A stretch of DNA of 64,000 nt from Bidens hawaiensis (Eukaryota; Streptophyta; Magnoliopsida; Asterales; Asteraceae), in the NCBI GenBank assembly GCA_021521415.1, contig JAIQDT010000304.1, forward strand, positions 310,001 to 374,000, written 5' to 3'. The position numbers and the translations under genes are program-made. The notes below the pieces were generated by a model. It did not search any database and was not told where the DNA came from. It saw nothing but the letters and a program-made list of their open reading frames with translations. Of the stretch, positions 1 through 11,947 are shown piece by piece (position 1 is the stretch's first letter; each line of letters begins with the position of its first letter).

Positions 1-852
1 CAATTGAACATCAACAACACAATCTGTCCAGAAACTGTTTGCATCCAAACTCAACATATTAACTATCTATGGACCATAATCCGTTCATATAACACTCTAG
101 ACACCATAACCACTATCCATGCATATCAATTACACCATACATACATGGTCAGGGTTTTATTTGATCTCAAAATCAAAGACACAACAATTAACATGTAATA
201 ATATCCATTCTAGTTATCAAATCATCATCAATACATCATCAAATCAAACAAGACATATGAACACAACTTATATACAAAAATCGGCCCTAGGGTTTTTAAT
301 TAACCCATTAAAAATTGAAATTAAGTATAAAGGATGCAAGGGATAGTCGTTTATACCTTCCTAGCACCTTAATCTTCAATCAAAAGCTTGAAAATTTGCT
401 TGTATGTGTGTGTGTGATTGGCGGCAGCCGTGAGCAAGGGGGAGGGGGGGTCCGATCGGGGTAGAGGGAGAGGAGAGAAAGAGAGGCTAGGGTTTATAAT
501 ATTATTAATAATAATCATGTTACATCTAGGTCCCTCCACTTCAAATTGTTAGTTTACTAGCCCAAAGTAATTAGTTTGCATCTTGAGTTAACTTCTTAAA
601 CAATGTAATCACATAACACATAAGCCTAACACATAAATATTGTTTTAATGTTTCTCGTTTATTCACCAATCGTTTGCGTCAACTAGTTTGCGTTTCGGTG
701 CAATTCCCGAAAGACTACACATGTAGTAAGTGTCAAGCGTCATTTAAACCATAGTTTAAATGTAATGAGGTGTGCGTTATTGATTCATTGATCTTTAAGT
801 TTGAATTAACGGAGTTGAGTTAACGGAGTTAACCTGAAATTGACGAATGTCA
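1..852 (-). mobile_element. Fragment of an LTR of an unidentified retrotransposon, entering the window from the left
   Basis: No credible coding frame is seen. Read on the minus strand it starts with TGACATTCG at 852 and continues with a U3-like stretch. Next come a TATAAA (plus 493-498) upstream of CCCTAG and CT-rich DNA, and then a CA/TG microsatellite (about 400-413). A GTATAAACG that could be a splice donor follows near 350. This order (TATA, CT-rich leader, donor-like GT) also occurs in the LTR of element D. The right edge falls exactly where element A homology begins (CAAGAAGCCC at 853), so it looks like an insertion boundary. If so, the body of this element lies left of the window. Family unknown; the LTR call is inference. 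Confidence 0.42.
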
Positions 853-1355
853 CAAGAAGCCCGTGCCGTTGAACTTCAGGAAAGGGCGGAACGTGCTGAA
901 CAAGACCGCCAATGGTTATTGGGTCGAGGAATTGACTCCGTAAGTTTCCCTTTCATATCTTTCATCACCCATTTAATGTTGTTGATGTTAATGAATCACT
1001 TTTCCTTTGTCAGGTCATTCGACACATTAAAAAAGGTCCTGAGCTAACTGACAGCTTCGCCTACTTGATTACAGCTTCATCCCAGCTTGGTCGCGTGACA
1101 GGATTTAACGAAGGGATGATGTATGCTCAAACTAGTCGTTCTTTTGAGGACCATCCGCTTCATGGCCTTGACGTTAAGCAAGAATATGATATGCGGGCCA
1201 AATAATACAACGACCTGATGTTTCCTTTGCAGGGTATGCTTCCGGAAGTTTCCTCAGACAATGATGGCGTGCAACAATTGAGGAACTTCCTGGATGACGA
1301 ATCGGAGGACACTCCTTCAACGCCTCCGAAAGATATATCAGCTCATAATCCTTAG
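853..1355 (+). pseudogene. 3' part of antisense ORF 1 of element A (coiled-coil end of a Transposase_28-type protein)
   Basis: Two exons are visible: 853-939, ending at a GTAAGT donor, and 1014-1355, after TTTGTCAG. The first encodes a charged helical stretch (ELQERAERAEQDRQWLLG). The second encodes GFNEGMMYAQTSRSFEDHPL and an acidic tail ending TPPKDISAHNP. Both parts match the complete homologue in element B (34347-35073, minus strand). An in-frame TAA at 1203-1205 breaks exon 2. The 5' two thirds of the gene are absent because the LTR fragment at 1-852 abuts it. Function of the family is unknown. Confidence 0.75.
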
Positions 1356-1847
1356 GATAGACTTAATTTTTAAGACTTGTAATTTTTTTTAATTTTTTTG
1401 TAACCATCTTTGTTTATGAATGAAAGGGAAATTTTTGTCTTGTGAATATTATATTGTATGTAATATAATATCTTTTGTAAGATATTTTTGAGTTACCAAC
1501 AATTTGAATTTTTGCAAGTGTGATGGTTGTGATGATGTGACAGAAAGAGAACTATCGTGGGACAACCGACGAGACGTGTTCAACGCCTTTTAACAGCCTG
1601 TTCTCACTTTTTCATCTTTCCGCCTGACGTGTCAATCATCTGCTGGTCCGCCTTTTCTCTCTCCTCTGGCAGGCAGTCAGTCGTATTAATTGTGATTTAT
1701 ATAAATAGGTCACACTTGCATTCATTCTTATCCTCCACTGATTTTCATTTTTTCCTTCTCAATAACCAACCCGAGATTTCCTACTTTGATCTTCTAGTTT
1801 TCATATCTAAGTTTTGACAAATCTGTAGTATAATTTCCTTTATACAG
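1356..1847 (+). promoter_or_regulatory. Spacer between the two antisense ORFs, with the promoter of antisense ORF 2
   Basis: No gene. A TATATAAATA stands at 1698-1707, about 140 bp before the ATG at 1848. Upstream are CTCTCTCCTC (1665-1674) and CTGACGTGTCA near 1624-1634, an ACGT-core motif. The same three elements in the same order precede the antisense ORFs of element B (33907-34120 and 37283-37500, minus strand). The corresponding stretch of element C (54978-55200) has the ACGT motif, CT-rich tract and a TATATAA. This is therefore a family promoter and not chance. The first 150 bp also hold the 3' untranslated end of ORF 1. Confidence 0.6.
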
Positions 1848-4455
1848 ATGGCTGGTGATAAGAAGAGCGATCCTTCCATTCATGCGGTTGTTGTTAACCT
1901 CAAGGAGAAAGATTATAATGACGTTGTCAATGTGTATGGCTTGGCATCGGAATGGGAACCGGAGCGTCCGGGTAGCGGTGCTATTGCGACCAGCCCACCA
2001 GCAAAGAAAATGGTTGTTTATGTGGACCATTTTACAACGGGAAATTTCCGGGTACCAGTGACGAGGTTCGTCCAGTCAATATTGACAACATACGGAATTC
2101 ATTTATCACAAAATCATCATTTTGGGATGTTAAGAATTCGACATTTCGAATTCTGTTGTCAAGCTCGTGATTTTGAACTGTCCGTCGGTATGTTCGCTGT
2201 CTTTTACAAGATGACTTATCGCGATGGTTGGTATAGTTTTGCCACAACCGGGAAGGCGGCTATTGGCATTGAATGGATTCGTAGCCTCCATGGCTGGAAG
2301 CCGAAGTTTTTATGGATCTGAGAGGATGTTGTTCCATTTGCGATGACTTATCATAGGGCGGAGGACAAGATGCCAGTTGTTCCCACCGCTGCCCACGAGG
2401 ATCTTCCTTGGTTCACGACATTGACCGCAACACCAACTCCTATGCGCCCAATACATGAGGGGGCAATGGTGAGTGCTAAGATGAGTCGTCTATGGCCTTT
2501 CCCTGATTTAGAGCTATATTATGAAAAACCAAACAAGGGTAATTCCGTTACTGCTTTTTTATCTATATATCTCCCCTTGAGGTCTGACTTCTATTTTTGT
2601 TGATACAGGTGAAGGCTCTATCTTTAGTACTCTTTTGGACCATGAAGAAGGGTTGATGGTGCGCCGTCAAACCGATCCGAAGGACGCGCCTATCCTGGAG
2701 CGTACATGCGCCAATTTCCTATTTCCCACCGCGCTTCGCTCGGAACCTGTGGTTTCTGAGGCGATGTACAATAAAGGTGAAGAATTTATTCTGAAAGGTG
2801 AGGGCATTTTACAACCTCGACCCGTGACTGCTGTTACTTCCAGCGGATTGATTATGCTTCTTTCGTCTAGCGAAGAGTCATCACTCTGTAAAGGAAGTTT
2901 GCCAGTTGATGCCACTAATGCCGTGCATTCAACTGTAGGCCTGACCCGTAAACAGGATCAGAAGACAACCACCAGCCAGGTGGTGGGTGATGAAGCTGTT
3001 GATGCCACTGTCGAGGGTAACCGTCATATTGCTGATGATGTTAACGTCGAGGGAGAGCCTCAAGCTGTTGGCGCGGGTGTTTCCAAGGTAGCTGGTAAAC
3101 GTAAAGTTAAGCCCACCAAGGTCGCCCCGTCCAAGAAGCAGAAAACGGCGAACTTGGAAGCCCGCCTTAACAGCTTGCGTCCAAAGATATTTCTTTAGCT
3201 AAGCTTTACACTCTTCAATCTTGACAATTATATCAAACATATTTTTGATGAACGATTGTCATTTTACAGTAGCCCTGAAAGACTTTTCTGAAGACGTTTC
3301 AGGTTTGAAGAATTCAACCTTGCCTCCTACTCCACCGTCATCACCACTCAATACCGTCCAGGATCCGATTGTTATAACGGATACATCTCCTCTCAAAGAG
3401 AAGGAAATTGGTAACTCCGAAGATCCCGTTATGTCACCCTCCTTCAATGTCCATCATTTCCGGGATCAAGGAGGGGTTAGTGCGTTTGCTTACGGGCGCA
3501 AGAGTCTCCGCCTCCTCGTAAGGAAGAGTCTGCAGTACATTATCCGCAGTGGTCTTTACGCCAAGATTCAACTCTTAGTAACTCGGATATATGTTTTGAG
3601 TATTTGCGGGAAAGCCTTCCTCTTGCGGAGAGGGAACGCCAACGCAACCGCATTCGCCAAGAGTTACTGAACACTCATTCCTACTGAGACTGGTTGAGTA
3701 TGAATGAGGCGTGGGATGACCTTGAAGCCAAGGTGGTTGAGGCTAAGAATGAAGCCCTCGGGGCTATGGATGAGGCTAAGGAGAGCCGCCATGCTCTAGA
3801 AGTAGAGAAGGCTAATCGCTCTGCCGCTGGGGAAGCCAAAACTGTTCTCCAGCAGCAGCTAGATGAACGTGATGAATTGATAAAAACTTTGAAGGCTGAA
3901 TCAGCGGCTAAAGATGAACGTCTTGTCAACCTTGCCACCAAGAGCCGGGAACAGGCCCTGGAATATGCTGGCCTAAGACGGAGCTCGTTCGAGCTAAAGA
4001 GGATAGAAAATGGTTACTGGCGAGATGAGTTCCCCAGGTAATTGTGTTTTATTGTCATGATCAAATGTGAAACTCTTGCTTATATTTACATTTACCAGGT
4101 TATTGCCCATATTCGGGCAGGCGATGAACTTGGGAACTGTGTCGCCGTACTCCTAAATGCGTCCTCCCAAGCCGGCCGTCAAACAGGATTCCAAGAAGGA
4201 TTCAAATTTGCGGAAGAGGGCAAGCTTCGGGAGGAGTTTGTTTTGCATGGCCAGGATACTGCCAAGACTCTTATTGAGAAAACCAAAATTTTTGATAATT
4301 TGAAGTTTTCTATTGAAGGGCAGATAACTGAGCTTGTAGATAAAGAAGATGGCATAGATCAGTTGAAAGCTCTTCTTGAGGTTGAGGAGGAGGATGAAGG
4401 ATTGCAAGATGATGCGGAAGATGAAAACGCGGAAGGCGAAGACGCAACATCATAG
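1848..4455 (+). pseudogene. Antisense ORF 2 of element A: Transposase_28-type protein with C-terminal coiled coil, four exons
   Basis: Exon 1 (1848-2538) encodes the putative gypsy-type transposon domain (Pfam Transposase_28-like; MVVYVDHFTTGNFRVPVTRF, RIRHFEF, then a DGWYSF block). Intron 2539-2608 is GT-AG. Exon 2 (2609 to about 3196) is Ser/Glu-rich with a basic segment (GKRKVKPTKVAPSKKQKT) that could be a nuclear localisation signal. Exon 3 (about 3270-4037) has a proline-rich stretch and then a long coiled coil (EAKVVEAKNEALGAMDEAKE). Intron 4038-4098 is GT-AG. Exon 4 (4099-4455) has GRQTGFQEGFKFAEEG and an acidic tail. Damage: TGA at about 2319-2321, loss of the second donor (GT to CT at about 3199) and a frame change near 3480-3700. 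It lies tail-to-tail with the element's integrase. Role unknown. Confidence 0.8.
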
Positions 4456-4784
4456 ATATAGATTTTTCTTCCTTGTAATTAACATATGTTTGTAATCCCT
4501 TTTGATAAATAACAAGAAGTTTGTCTTATTTTTTATAATATAAGTGCTTGTAGAATTTTTTTTTTTTTGTCAATAAAGGATTACACCATTCTTTCTATTC
4601 GATCATACGGATCCCTATGGTATGCGGACCAGTACATATGTATTACATAAGACTATAATATAAAACTAACAGTCTTTCATAAACAAGGCCTAAGCCAGAT
4701 GAAATTACAAGAGAAAACGATACATGTCTTTCATTCAATCTACTTGGCACGCAGGCCTAAAAATAAAACTAAAAATATGTTTTG
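4456..4784. other. Tail-to-tail spacer between antisense ORF 2 and integrase of element A
   Basis: Non-coding, AT-rich, with a T-run at about 4556-4568 and AATAAA-like motifs (4575-4580). Transcripts arriving from both sides would be expected to end here. The equivalent spacer in element B is 30860-31221. Confidence 0.45.
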
Positions 4785-5928
4785 CTAAATGTAACATTTT
4801 TTCAACTGTGCGATGTTCCAAGTTCTAGGGATCTCAGTCTCGTCCAACTTTTCTGACTTGTAGGCACCTTTAGACAATACTTGTTTAATCTTATAAGAGC
4901 CCTCCCAAGTTGGGGCCAACTTGCCCGGAGGTTCTTGGCCAGAAGCCTCATTGTTGCGGAAGACAAAGTCTCCCGCATCAACTTCACATTTTTGGACCCC
5001 GCGAGTTATAATATTTCTGCAGTTGGCGTTTATAATTATGCTCGCGGATCTATGCCAGTTTCCTCCTTTCTTCAAGAAGGTTGAGATACATCCGGAGTTC
5101 ATGATCATTATCATCGATCAACAAGACTCTTGCGGACGGAATCCCTATTTCGGCTGGGATCATGGCCTCGGTGCCATAGGTTAAACTAAAGGGCGTTTCA
5201 GAATTACTAGAATTCTTTTGGGTGCGGAAGGCCCAAAGTACATGGGGCAATTCATCAACCCAACCCGTCCGTTTAGTCCCTAACCTTGCTTTGATCCCTT
5301 CATTGATTATTCGGTTAGTTCGTTCAACCTGACCGTTTGCCTGTGGATGGGCTACAGATGTAAAGTTTTGAATGACTTGAAGTTCTTTCAACCATTCCTG
5401 TAGTCCGTTGTCCGCAAACTAGGTCCCATTATCACTTACCAATTCCTGCGGAAGGCCAAACCGGCAGATAATGAATTCCCATAGGAATTTCTTAACGCTC
5501 GATGCCGTGATTGATGCAACTGGTTTGGCCTCCACCCATTTGGTGAAGTAATCAATGGCCACTATCAAAAATTTAATACGTCTAGGGGCTTCTGGGAATG
5601 GTCCCATAATGTCGATGGCCCATTTCTGGAACGGCCATGCGGATGTCACCGGTATCAACTCGTTTTTTGGGCGCAAGGTATTGGGAGCATTACGTTGACA
5701 AGAATCGCACTTCCTGATTTCTTGCACATCATCTAAATGCATCCCAAGCCAGTAATACCCAGCGTTCATGAGTTTTGCAACGGTCATCCTAGGACCCGCG
5801 TGTAAGTCGTAAATGCCTTCATGGACTTCTCGTATTAAGTAGTTTACGTCTTCAGCATCGACACAACGCAACAATGGTCCCAGGAACGATCTTCGATATA
5901 AACCACCGTCGTTCATTCGGTAATTCAA
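4785..5928 (-). pseudogene. Integrase of element A (Tat lineage), disrupted
   Basis: Two main open blocks, 5928-5419 and 5391-4785. The N-terminal zinc-binding HHCC module is visible as HEGIYDLHAGPR followed by CDSCQRNAP. The catalytic core shows AIDIMGPFPEAPRRIKFLI (first Asp), LVSDNGT (second Asp) and HPQANGQVERTNR (Glu). The C-terminal part runs to EIPRTWNIAQLKKCYI. A stop separates the blocks just after the SDNGT motif, and a frame change lies near 5050-5114. The enzyme would insert the cDNA into chromosomes, but this copy cannot be translated intact. It is better conserved than its homologue in element B, which lacks the PQANG residues. Confidence 0.85.
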
Positions 5929-5946
5929 GGCCTTGTGCTTGATTTT

Positions 5947-6790
5947 TCAAGCCGTGGACTTTAATGCTAGCAGAGTTCCTGATGACAGATAAGCTATAAT
6001 CGGTGTCATCCATGATTCCCTGCCGGTCTGAATCACCAGAACTTGATTTTGTGGAACGGACGGGTGATTGAGGACTTCAACACGAATATCTTTAGCAAAG
6101 TGCTCGAAATTTGTCGAAGCCAACTTGCTAAGGGCATCCGCTGATTTGTTCTCGCTCCTCTTAATGTGAATAATGTTGAAAGAGGAAAATTGGCGAATTA
6201 AATCCTTTGCTTGTGACAAATATGAAGCCATGACATTGTTTTTCTCTTCGTAAGTTCCGTTCATTTATCCCGCAATCAGCATAGAATTCACCCGTGCATC
6301 CAAATGTTTCACCCCAAGCTTCTTGGCTATCCGCAGGCCTGCCAGGAAAGCTTCATATTTCGCCTCGTTGTTGGTACTTTTGAAGTCTAACTTTATGGCG
6401 TATGTAAATTTGTGGCCCTTGGGATTGACTAGCCTGAGGCTTGCACCAGATCCCTCACTGCTTGAAGCCCCGTCCGTGAATAGTGACCAAATTAGTCCTT
6501 GTTTAGGAGGTGCTTGGGGTTGTTGCTCAATCAAACATTCTTTCTCTTTGTGTTGCAGATTCAGTGACGAAGTCCGCCAATACCTGTCCTCTAATTGCTG
6601 GCCTGGGTTTATATTCTATCGCATGTTCACCCAGCTCAATGGCCCACTTCGCCAATCGCCCAGACAATTTTGGCTTACTCAGAACGTTTTTGAGTTTGTA
6701 TCCAGTTAACACATTGATAGGGTGCCCTTGAAAGTACCTGCGGAGACGTCGGGCAACATAAACCAGTGTTAAAACAAGCTTTTCCAGCAA
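5947..6790 (-). pseudogene. RNase H region of element A, disrupted
   Basis: Blocks 6790-6527, 6534-6265 and 6264-5947 cover the RT connection segment (YKLKNVLSKPKLSGRLAKWA), a linker, and an RNase H with LFTDGASSSEGSGA, STNNEAKYEAFLAGLRIA and HIKRSENKSADALSKLAS. The acidic residues of the active site are present. Short frame changes separate the blocks, and a stop (TAA at 6262-6264 on the plus-strand complement) splits the third. The domain follows the RT and precedes the integrase, as in other Ty3/gypsy elements. Confidence 0.8.
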
Positions 6791-6814
6791 CGAATATCTG
6801 GTCTATGGGTCGGA

Positions 6815-7941
6815 CTATGTCCTACTGACGTAGTAAATCGGTGTTTTGACATTCTTTCTATCCGTCAGTAGTACAGCCCCGATGGCAATATCAGATGCTG
6901 ATAAATATAGCGTCAAAGGTTCTCCCGCATAGGGTGCTGTGAACGTAGGTAACTCCATTAGGCATTTCTTGACTTCTAAGAATGCTTGCTCAGCTTCCGC
7001 CGTCCATTTGAAGTGTGCCTTCTTGAGCAATTTCTGAATTTTGAGACGAACGGATAAGACTTAGCTGCATGATTTGCTAAGAAACGATACAAGGCAACCA
7101 ATCGACCTTAAAGCGTCTGAACCTCTTTGAGGGAGGAAGGAGAAGGCATGCGGGCTACTGCTTGTATTTTATTTGGGTTAGCTTTGAAGCCTGCACCAAT
7201 GACAATTACTCCAAGAAATTTTCCTTCTTCCATTGCAAATGAACATTTGGCTGGATTCAGCTTCATGTTGATACCCCTTAAGGTTTCGAATGTCTCTTCG
7301 ATGTCTCTCAACATCTGATCTTCCTCAATGCTATTTATTACCAAGTCGTCCATGTAGACTTCCAGGTTTCGACCAATCTGGTTCTTGAATGCTTGATCCA
7401 TTAACCGCTGGTATGTGGCACCCGCATTCTTCAGTCCGAAAGGCATCATTTGGTAGCAAAAAGTGCCTTAATCAGTACGAAATGCTGTTTTATCTTCATC
7501 ACCCGCTGCCATGCGGATTTGATGATAGCCTTTGTAAGCGTCGAGAAAGCAGTTGAATTTAAACGGGGCCACGGCATCGACCTTGAGATCAATCTCAAGT
7601 AGTGGGTAGCAATCCTTCGGGCAAGCTTTGTTCAGGTCTTTATAGTCTATGCACATCCGCCACGTTCCATTACTCTTTGGAACGATGACCGGATTAGCCA
7701 CCCATGTTTGATATTTAATTTCTCGGATGATTCCGGCATGAAGCAAATCTTGTACCTAATCATTCATGGCTTTCTTCTGCTCTGGGCCCATCTTTCGCTT
7801 TTTCTGGACAATTGGTGTAAACGTCGGGTTTACCCTTAATTTGTGTTCCGCGATGCTCTGCGGGACACCAGTAATGTCCGCGGGTTGCCAGGCGAAGATG
7901 TCCATATTTTTGGTCAACAACTGCTTTAAGAAAGTCCTCAC
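6815..7941 (-). pseudogene. Reverse transcriptase of element A, disrupted
   Basis: Blocks 7941-7756, 7746-7468, 7449-7108 and 7030-6815. Visible motifs are MCIDYKDLNKACPKDCYPL (fingers), FLDAYKGYHQIRMA, TAFRTD, MPFGLKNAGATYQRLMD and the catalytic VYMDDLVI. These are followed by the thumb and a KVKTPIYYVS-type segment of the connection. Stops fall at about 7747-7755 and 7465-7470, with a frame change near 7030-7100. The YMDD box is intact but the reading frame is not. The motif wording is typical of the Tat clade and unlike the chromovirus RT of elements D and E. Confidence 0.85.
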
Positions 7942-8176
7942 TATTTCTGAAATAGCGGGTCCGATTATGACTGTCTTATCAGGGAATATTTTTGTTCAAA
8001 ACCCATTTTTCTGGTTCAGTCCTCTGAGCTTGTTGTGGAATTTTGCTAGGCTTTGAACTTTCAGTTGCGAAACAGTGTCGATTAACATGAATTATTGCCA
8101 CATCGGTGCGGGTTGGAACTCCTACCGCGCCGTGAACTGTGGACGGGTGAGCATTAAAGTCACCAATTGCTTCCCG

Positions 8177-8830
8177 TCATAAGATGATGTCATGTTTGGA
8201 AGTTGCTGGTAAGACCAAAAACTCAACTTCCTCGGGTCTTGAATGAATCCCATCAATAAGAGTGACCGGGAATGATATTACCCCTCGCAGGTGCATTACC
8301 TCACCTCCAAATCCGGATACAGGAGCATGAATAGGTTTCAATCTCTCCTTATCCTCCTCATCGAGTTGTTCAAAGCACTGTTCGTACATAATGTCAGATG
8401 TACTACCAGTGTCAAAGAAAACATACTGCGATCGGTAATGACCAAAGAGGGCAGTGATTATCAAAGGATTCTTATTGCACGGTCCGCTTTTAACACGTGG
8501 AAAAATTACTGGTTCATTTTTCCATTCCTCATCCAGGAGCTCTCTTCTTTTCCCTCCAACCCTCTGTCCACCTTGAATCATATGGACATTCAAATCTTTC
8601 ACTTGTTTTTTAGATGGGCCCTGGCTATCTCTCGCGGGAGCTTTACCAGTCCCTGGTTCTGTGCCCTTGACCAGATGTTCAAGTTTACCTGATTTCACAG
8701 CTGCCTCAATTTCATTTTTCAAGGCTATACACTCGTTCGTGTTGTGTCCGATGTCATTATGAAACGAGCAGTGCTTTTTGTTATCGAGGAACGATTTTCT
8801 TGGTAGTGGTTGGGGTTTTCTGAAATTCAT
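8177..8830 (-). pseudogene. Gag C-terminus and aspartic protease of element A
   Basis: A 217-codon open block. The first third has a knuckle-like CSFHNDIGHNTNEC and a basic linker. The protease active-site motif is FFDTGSTSDIMY, with flanking strands (PLIITALFGHYRSQYVFF, ISFPVTLIDG) as in retropepsins. It stops at 8177 with a TAA. Homologous residues continue further left toward the RT start at 7941 in broken frames. The protease would process the Gag-Pol polyprotein. Confidence 0.8.
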
Positions 8831-10283
8831 ATTCTCTGTGGTGAGAATTTCCGAAGGTGTCTTTGATAACGGAGTCCACTGTTGGAGTATCGTGCTGAAA
8901 TATTTTGCTTGTTCTTATTACCAATCAAATATCTTGCGTCGAATGGTTTTGATACCTCCGCGCTCGGCTGAAGTCTAGACCAAATTGGCCCCTTTGCCTA
9001 TTTATTAGGTCGTGGAGTTTGTTACTCCACTTTTAACTCTGCTTTGAGTTGCTATACCCCAAGGTTTTCTCAGTTCTGGCATACAACTTTGCCGCGGTCA
9101 TGATATCATCCCATTCTTGTGGCATTCCATCTCTGCCCGTTAGGGTTCGAATCAACGCATCACATCTAACTTCTTGCGGAAGGCACCGCAAAGCATATAT
9201 TTGCTGATTCCACCGATGTTCAAACTTTCGTTATCTCAGCGAATAACGTCTAAAATTTCCGACTGATCACGAGTATGTTTCTTTTGCTGGTTGAACTGTT
9301 GAGAAAATTTTTTCACCAGATCATCCCAGCTTGAAATTTGACTATCGGGTAATTTTTCAAACCATTCTCGTGTTGCCCCTGTTAGTGTCAATGCGAACAT
9401 GTGACACCAATAGGGGAGCATCCATCCGCTAACACCACCTACCGCCACAATGTTTTGGAGATGATCGCTTGGATTGGTCATTCCATTATATTTACCCACC
9501 GATGTAGGTATTTTAGTATTGACTGGAAAAGGTGTTGTCGTGATGCGAGCTATGAACTTCGATTTTTCAGCAAAGGCTGCTGGGCGATACAGTTTAGTGA
9601 AATCTTCTTCCGCATCACTATGGTATTGAGTATGACAGACTACGTCCTGCGGGCGACAAATCCCTTCGCGCGAACGCAGCCTGCTATCACCAGTGTAGAA
9701 ACTGAAGTCTCCTGGGTGATATGTTGAATCATAACTATCGATCTCATCTACGTAAGACGGCATCCACATGTCCACGCGAGGACGGGGACGCAACCTCCGT
9801 ACTTCACCGAATTCTTGTTCCGCTTGTTGACTATAACGGATTTGACTTCCTCTCATTGTTGGTGGAGGAGAAAGAGATCTCCTAGGAGATTCTTCATAAT
9901 TCAGAGTGCGGGCATGGAAACTTTCGTTGCGCACTCTACGCTCATATTCAGTTGTCAAATTCTCTTGCTGTATGCGGAGCCACTCCTCTAGAGACAGTGG
10001 TCCCCTATATCTGGAATTATGCTGATGAGTTCTCTCCAGATCAGAATCGCCAGAATCATCTTCCAGACCCAATTCTGACCTAGTTTGGCGAGTTTCTCTC
10101 ATAATTCGTCCGAGGTCACCCAGATTAGAGCCTTCTGGTGCCGTGACATGTCCCAAATCAGTAGGAGTCGGGCCAACTGGTGTTGTAACATGCTAGAGGG
10201 TATGACCTCCCGGTGTTACATCAGCAGTTCGTGAACCCGAAGCCGTGATACGTACAAAAACACTTGAAGCAAAACCTTCAGGT
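8831..10283 (-). pseudogene. Gag of element A, larger part, truncated at its 5' end by element D
   Basis: The longest block (10156-9236) has an N-terminal Arg/Glu-rich region and the Ty3-type Gag core (HMFALTLTGATREWFEKLP, ISSWDDLVKKFSQQFNQQKK). From 9235 to 8831 homology continues in broken frames. Upstream of 10156 the same frame continues through a TAG to 10283, where element D starts after the GATTC duplication. The remaining 5' end of gag is at 27877-27917. A frameshift in that short piece, plus the TAG, means gag was already damaged or decayed later. Confidence 0.78.
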
Positions 10284-10288
10284 GATTC
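10284..10288 (+). repeat. Left target-site duplication of element D (GATTC)
   Basis: GATTC immediately precedes the TGTAACATCCC start of the 5' LTR. The identical pentamer follows the 3' LTR at 27872-27876. This proves one insertion event into element A's gag. Confidence 0.95.
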
Positions 10289-10461
10289 TGTAACATCCCA
10301 AATTTCGAATAATATTTTATATATTATTTCTTATAATGAAAAAGTTACTTGAGTTAGTAAATAAACAATAATAGCGAGGGTAAGATAAGTAGGCTAGATT
10401 AGAGGGATTAATCATGGACTAGAAAGGAAAGATGGGCCTTAGGTCCATGGGCTTAAGGGAG

Positions 10462-10469
10462 TATAAATA
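10462..10469 (+). promoter_or_regulatory. TATA box of the element D 5' LTR
   Basis: TATAAATA followed by a run of C and T with AAACCCTAAATC. The same box is at 26841-26848 in the 3' LTR. Transcription would be expected to start about 30 bp downstream. Confidence 0.6.
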
Positions 10470-11787
10470 CCCCTTAAACCCTAAATCTTTCCATTTCCAT
10501 CAATCTTATCCATCTTATTCTCTCTCTATACCTAAAACACACACCCAACCTTTCCTTTTTCGGCCGCAAGATAGAGAGTGAGATCCAAGGTCAAGCAAGT
10601 CAAGATCCTTGAACTATCCTCGATATTCAAGCTAACTACAAGATCCAAGTTCATAATCAAGCCTAGCCGTAACATAGAAACATCAAAAAGGTATGTTCCT
10701 TACGTAAAGGTTACGTTTTTGTAAACGGTTTGCTATGAAACTTGACCCTAGAGTAGATCGGGTCTAGATGCTTCATAAAAATGCAAACTTGATGATTAAA
10801 ACGAACTTAATGAATATATGGTTATATACGGCTCATGAATGAAACCCTAGAACTAGCTTAAAGAACGTTTTAGATTAAAGGTTCAACCTTTATGACTAGA
10901 ATGGGTTAGATCTTGAAGCCGTGAGGTTAACAGGAGGTAACGAATGAAGAACGATTAAGGTGGTTGGGCTATGGGTGATCAAAAGTATAACCATGGACCG
11001 TTAGCCGTAATAGGATGGGTTAAGGGTAGGAACCTGAGCTGAACGCATCAGACCAGGGGTCCCGGTGATCGGAGCCTTCGTCTGGGGTTCTTGGTCAACG
11101 CGAGAACTCGGTCAGTGTGGGTTTCGGCCAATTGGAGTTCTCGATCAATGAGAACTCTCGGTGAAGAGAGTTCTCGGTGATCCAGAGTTCTCGGTCAACC
11201 ATCGATTTCGGTGGCCATGTGTTCTCGGCCAAGAACATAGGTTCTCGGTCAGGAATGGGGTTCTCGGCCTACCCAATTTGGGCTTGGACCTGAACCCAGC
11301 TGAACCCATAAATTGTAATGGGCCGTTGGGCCTGACTTAGCTCAACCCACAGGCTTAAGACCATGTGCTATTTAAAATAAATAACAAGCCCAACTTAGAT
11401 GATGCATAGGTTAACTAAATAACCCAACTTAATCAAGTAAACGGTTAATTAACTAAGTGTATATATTTAACAGTTAGCCGAGCCCAGTTAAAGAAAGGAA
11501 TTACTATAAACGGCGAGGGCAACAGGATTCAGGTGAGTTTCTAGCCCCATTTCCTTGTTATGTTATCGGGGTTATGTGCATACTCGATGTGTTTGTTAAT
11601 ACGTTTATCCTAAGTGTTAAATGTATGCCTTACGTGAATATGTGAAAAGTATGAATGATTACTTGTCAATACGTGAACGATCTTCGGATATTGCACGTTT
11701 TTTCAAGTTGTAATGTTATGTTAAATGATAATATGATATGTACGATATATGAATGAATGTAAACGAGGTATGGTTGTATGGTAACAA

Positions 11788-11947
11788 GGAGGGACCGAGC
11801 CCTAATAATACTCGAGGAAGGAGGGACCGAGCCCTAATAATACTCGAGGAAGAAGGGACCGAGCCCTAATAATACTCGAGGAAGGAGGGACCGATCCCTA
11901 ATAATACTCGAGGAAAGAGGGACCGAGCCCTAATGATACTCGAGGAA
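11788..11947 (+). repeat. 32-bp minisatellite in the element D 5' LTR, five copies
   Basis: Unit reads GGAGGGACCGAGCCCTAATA followed by ATACTCGAGGAA. Copies start at 11788, 11820, 11852, 11884 and 11916 with one or two changes each. The 3' LTR holds only two copies (27392-27455), so copy number differs between the LTRs. Confidence 0.9.

Noticed and set aside
4785..8830. Possible endogenous pararetrovirus instead of retrotransposon
   Set aside because: Integrase with HHCC and D,D,E motifs and LTRs are present; no movement-protein or coat-protein features.
11788..11947. Regular spacing of repeats suggesting a CRISPR-like array
   Set aside because: Units are contiguous with no unique spacers and lie in a plant LTR: a minisatellite.
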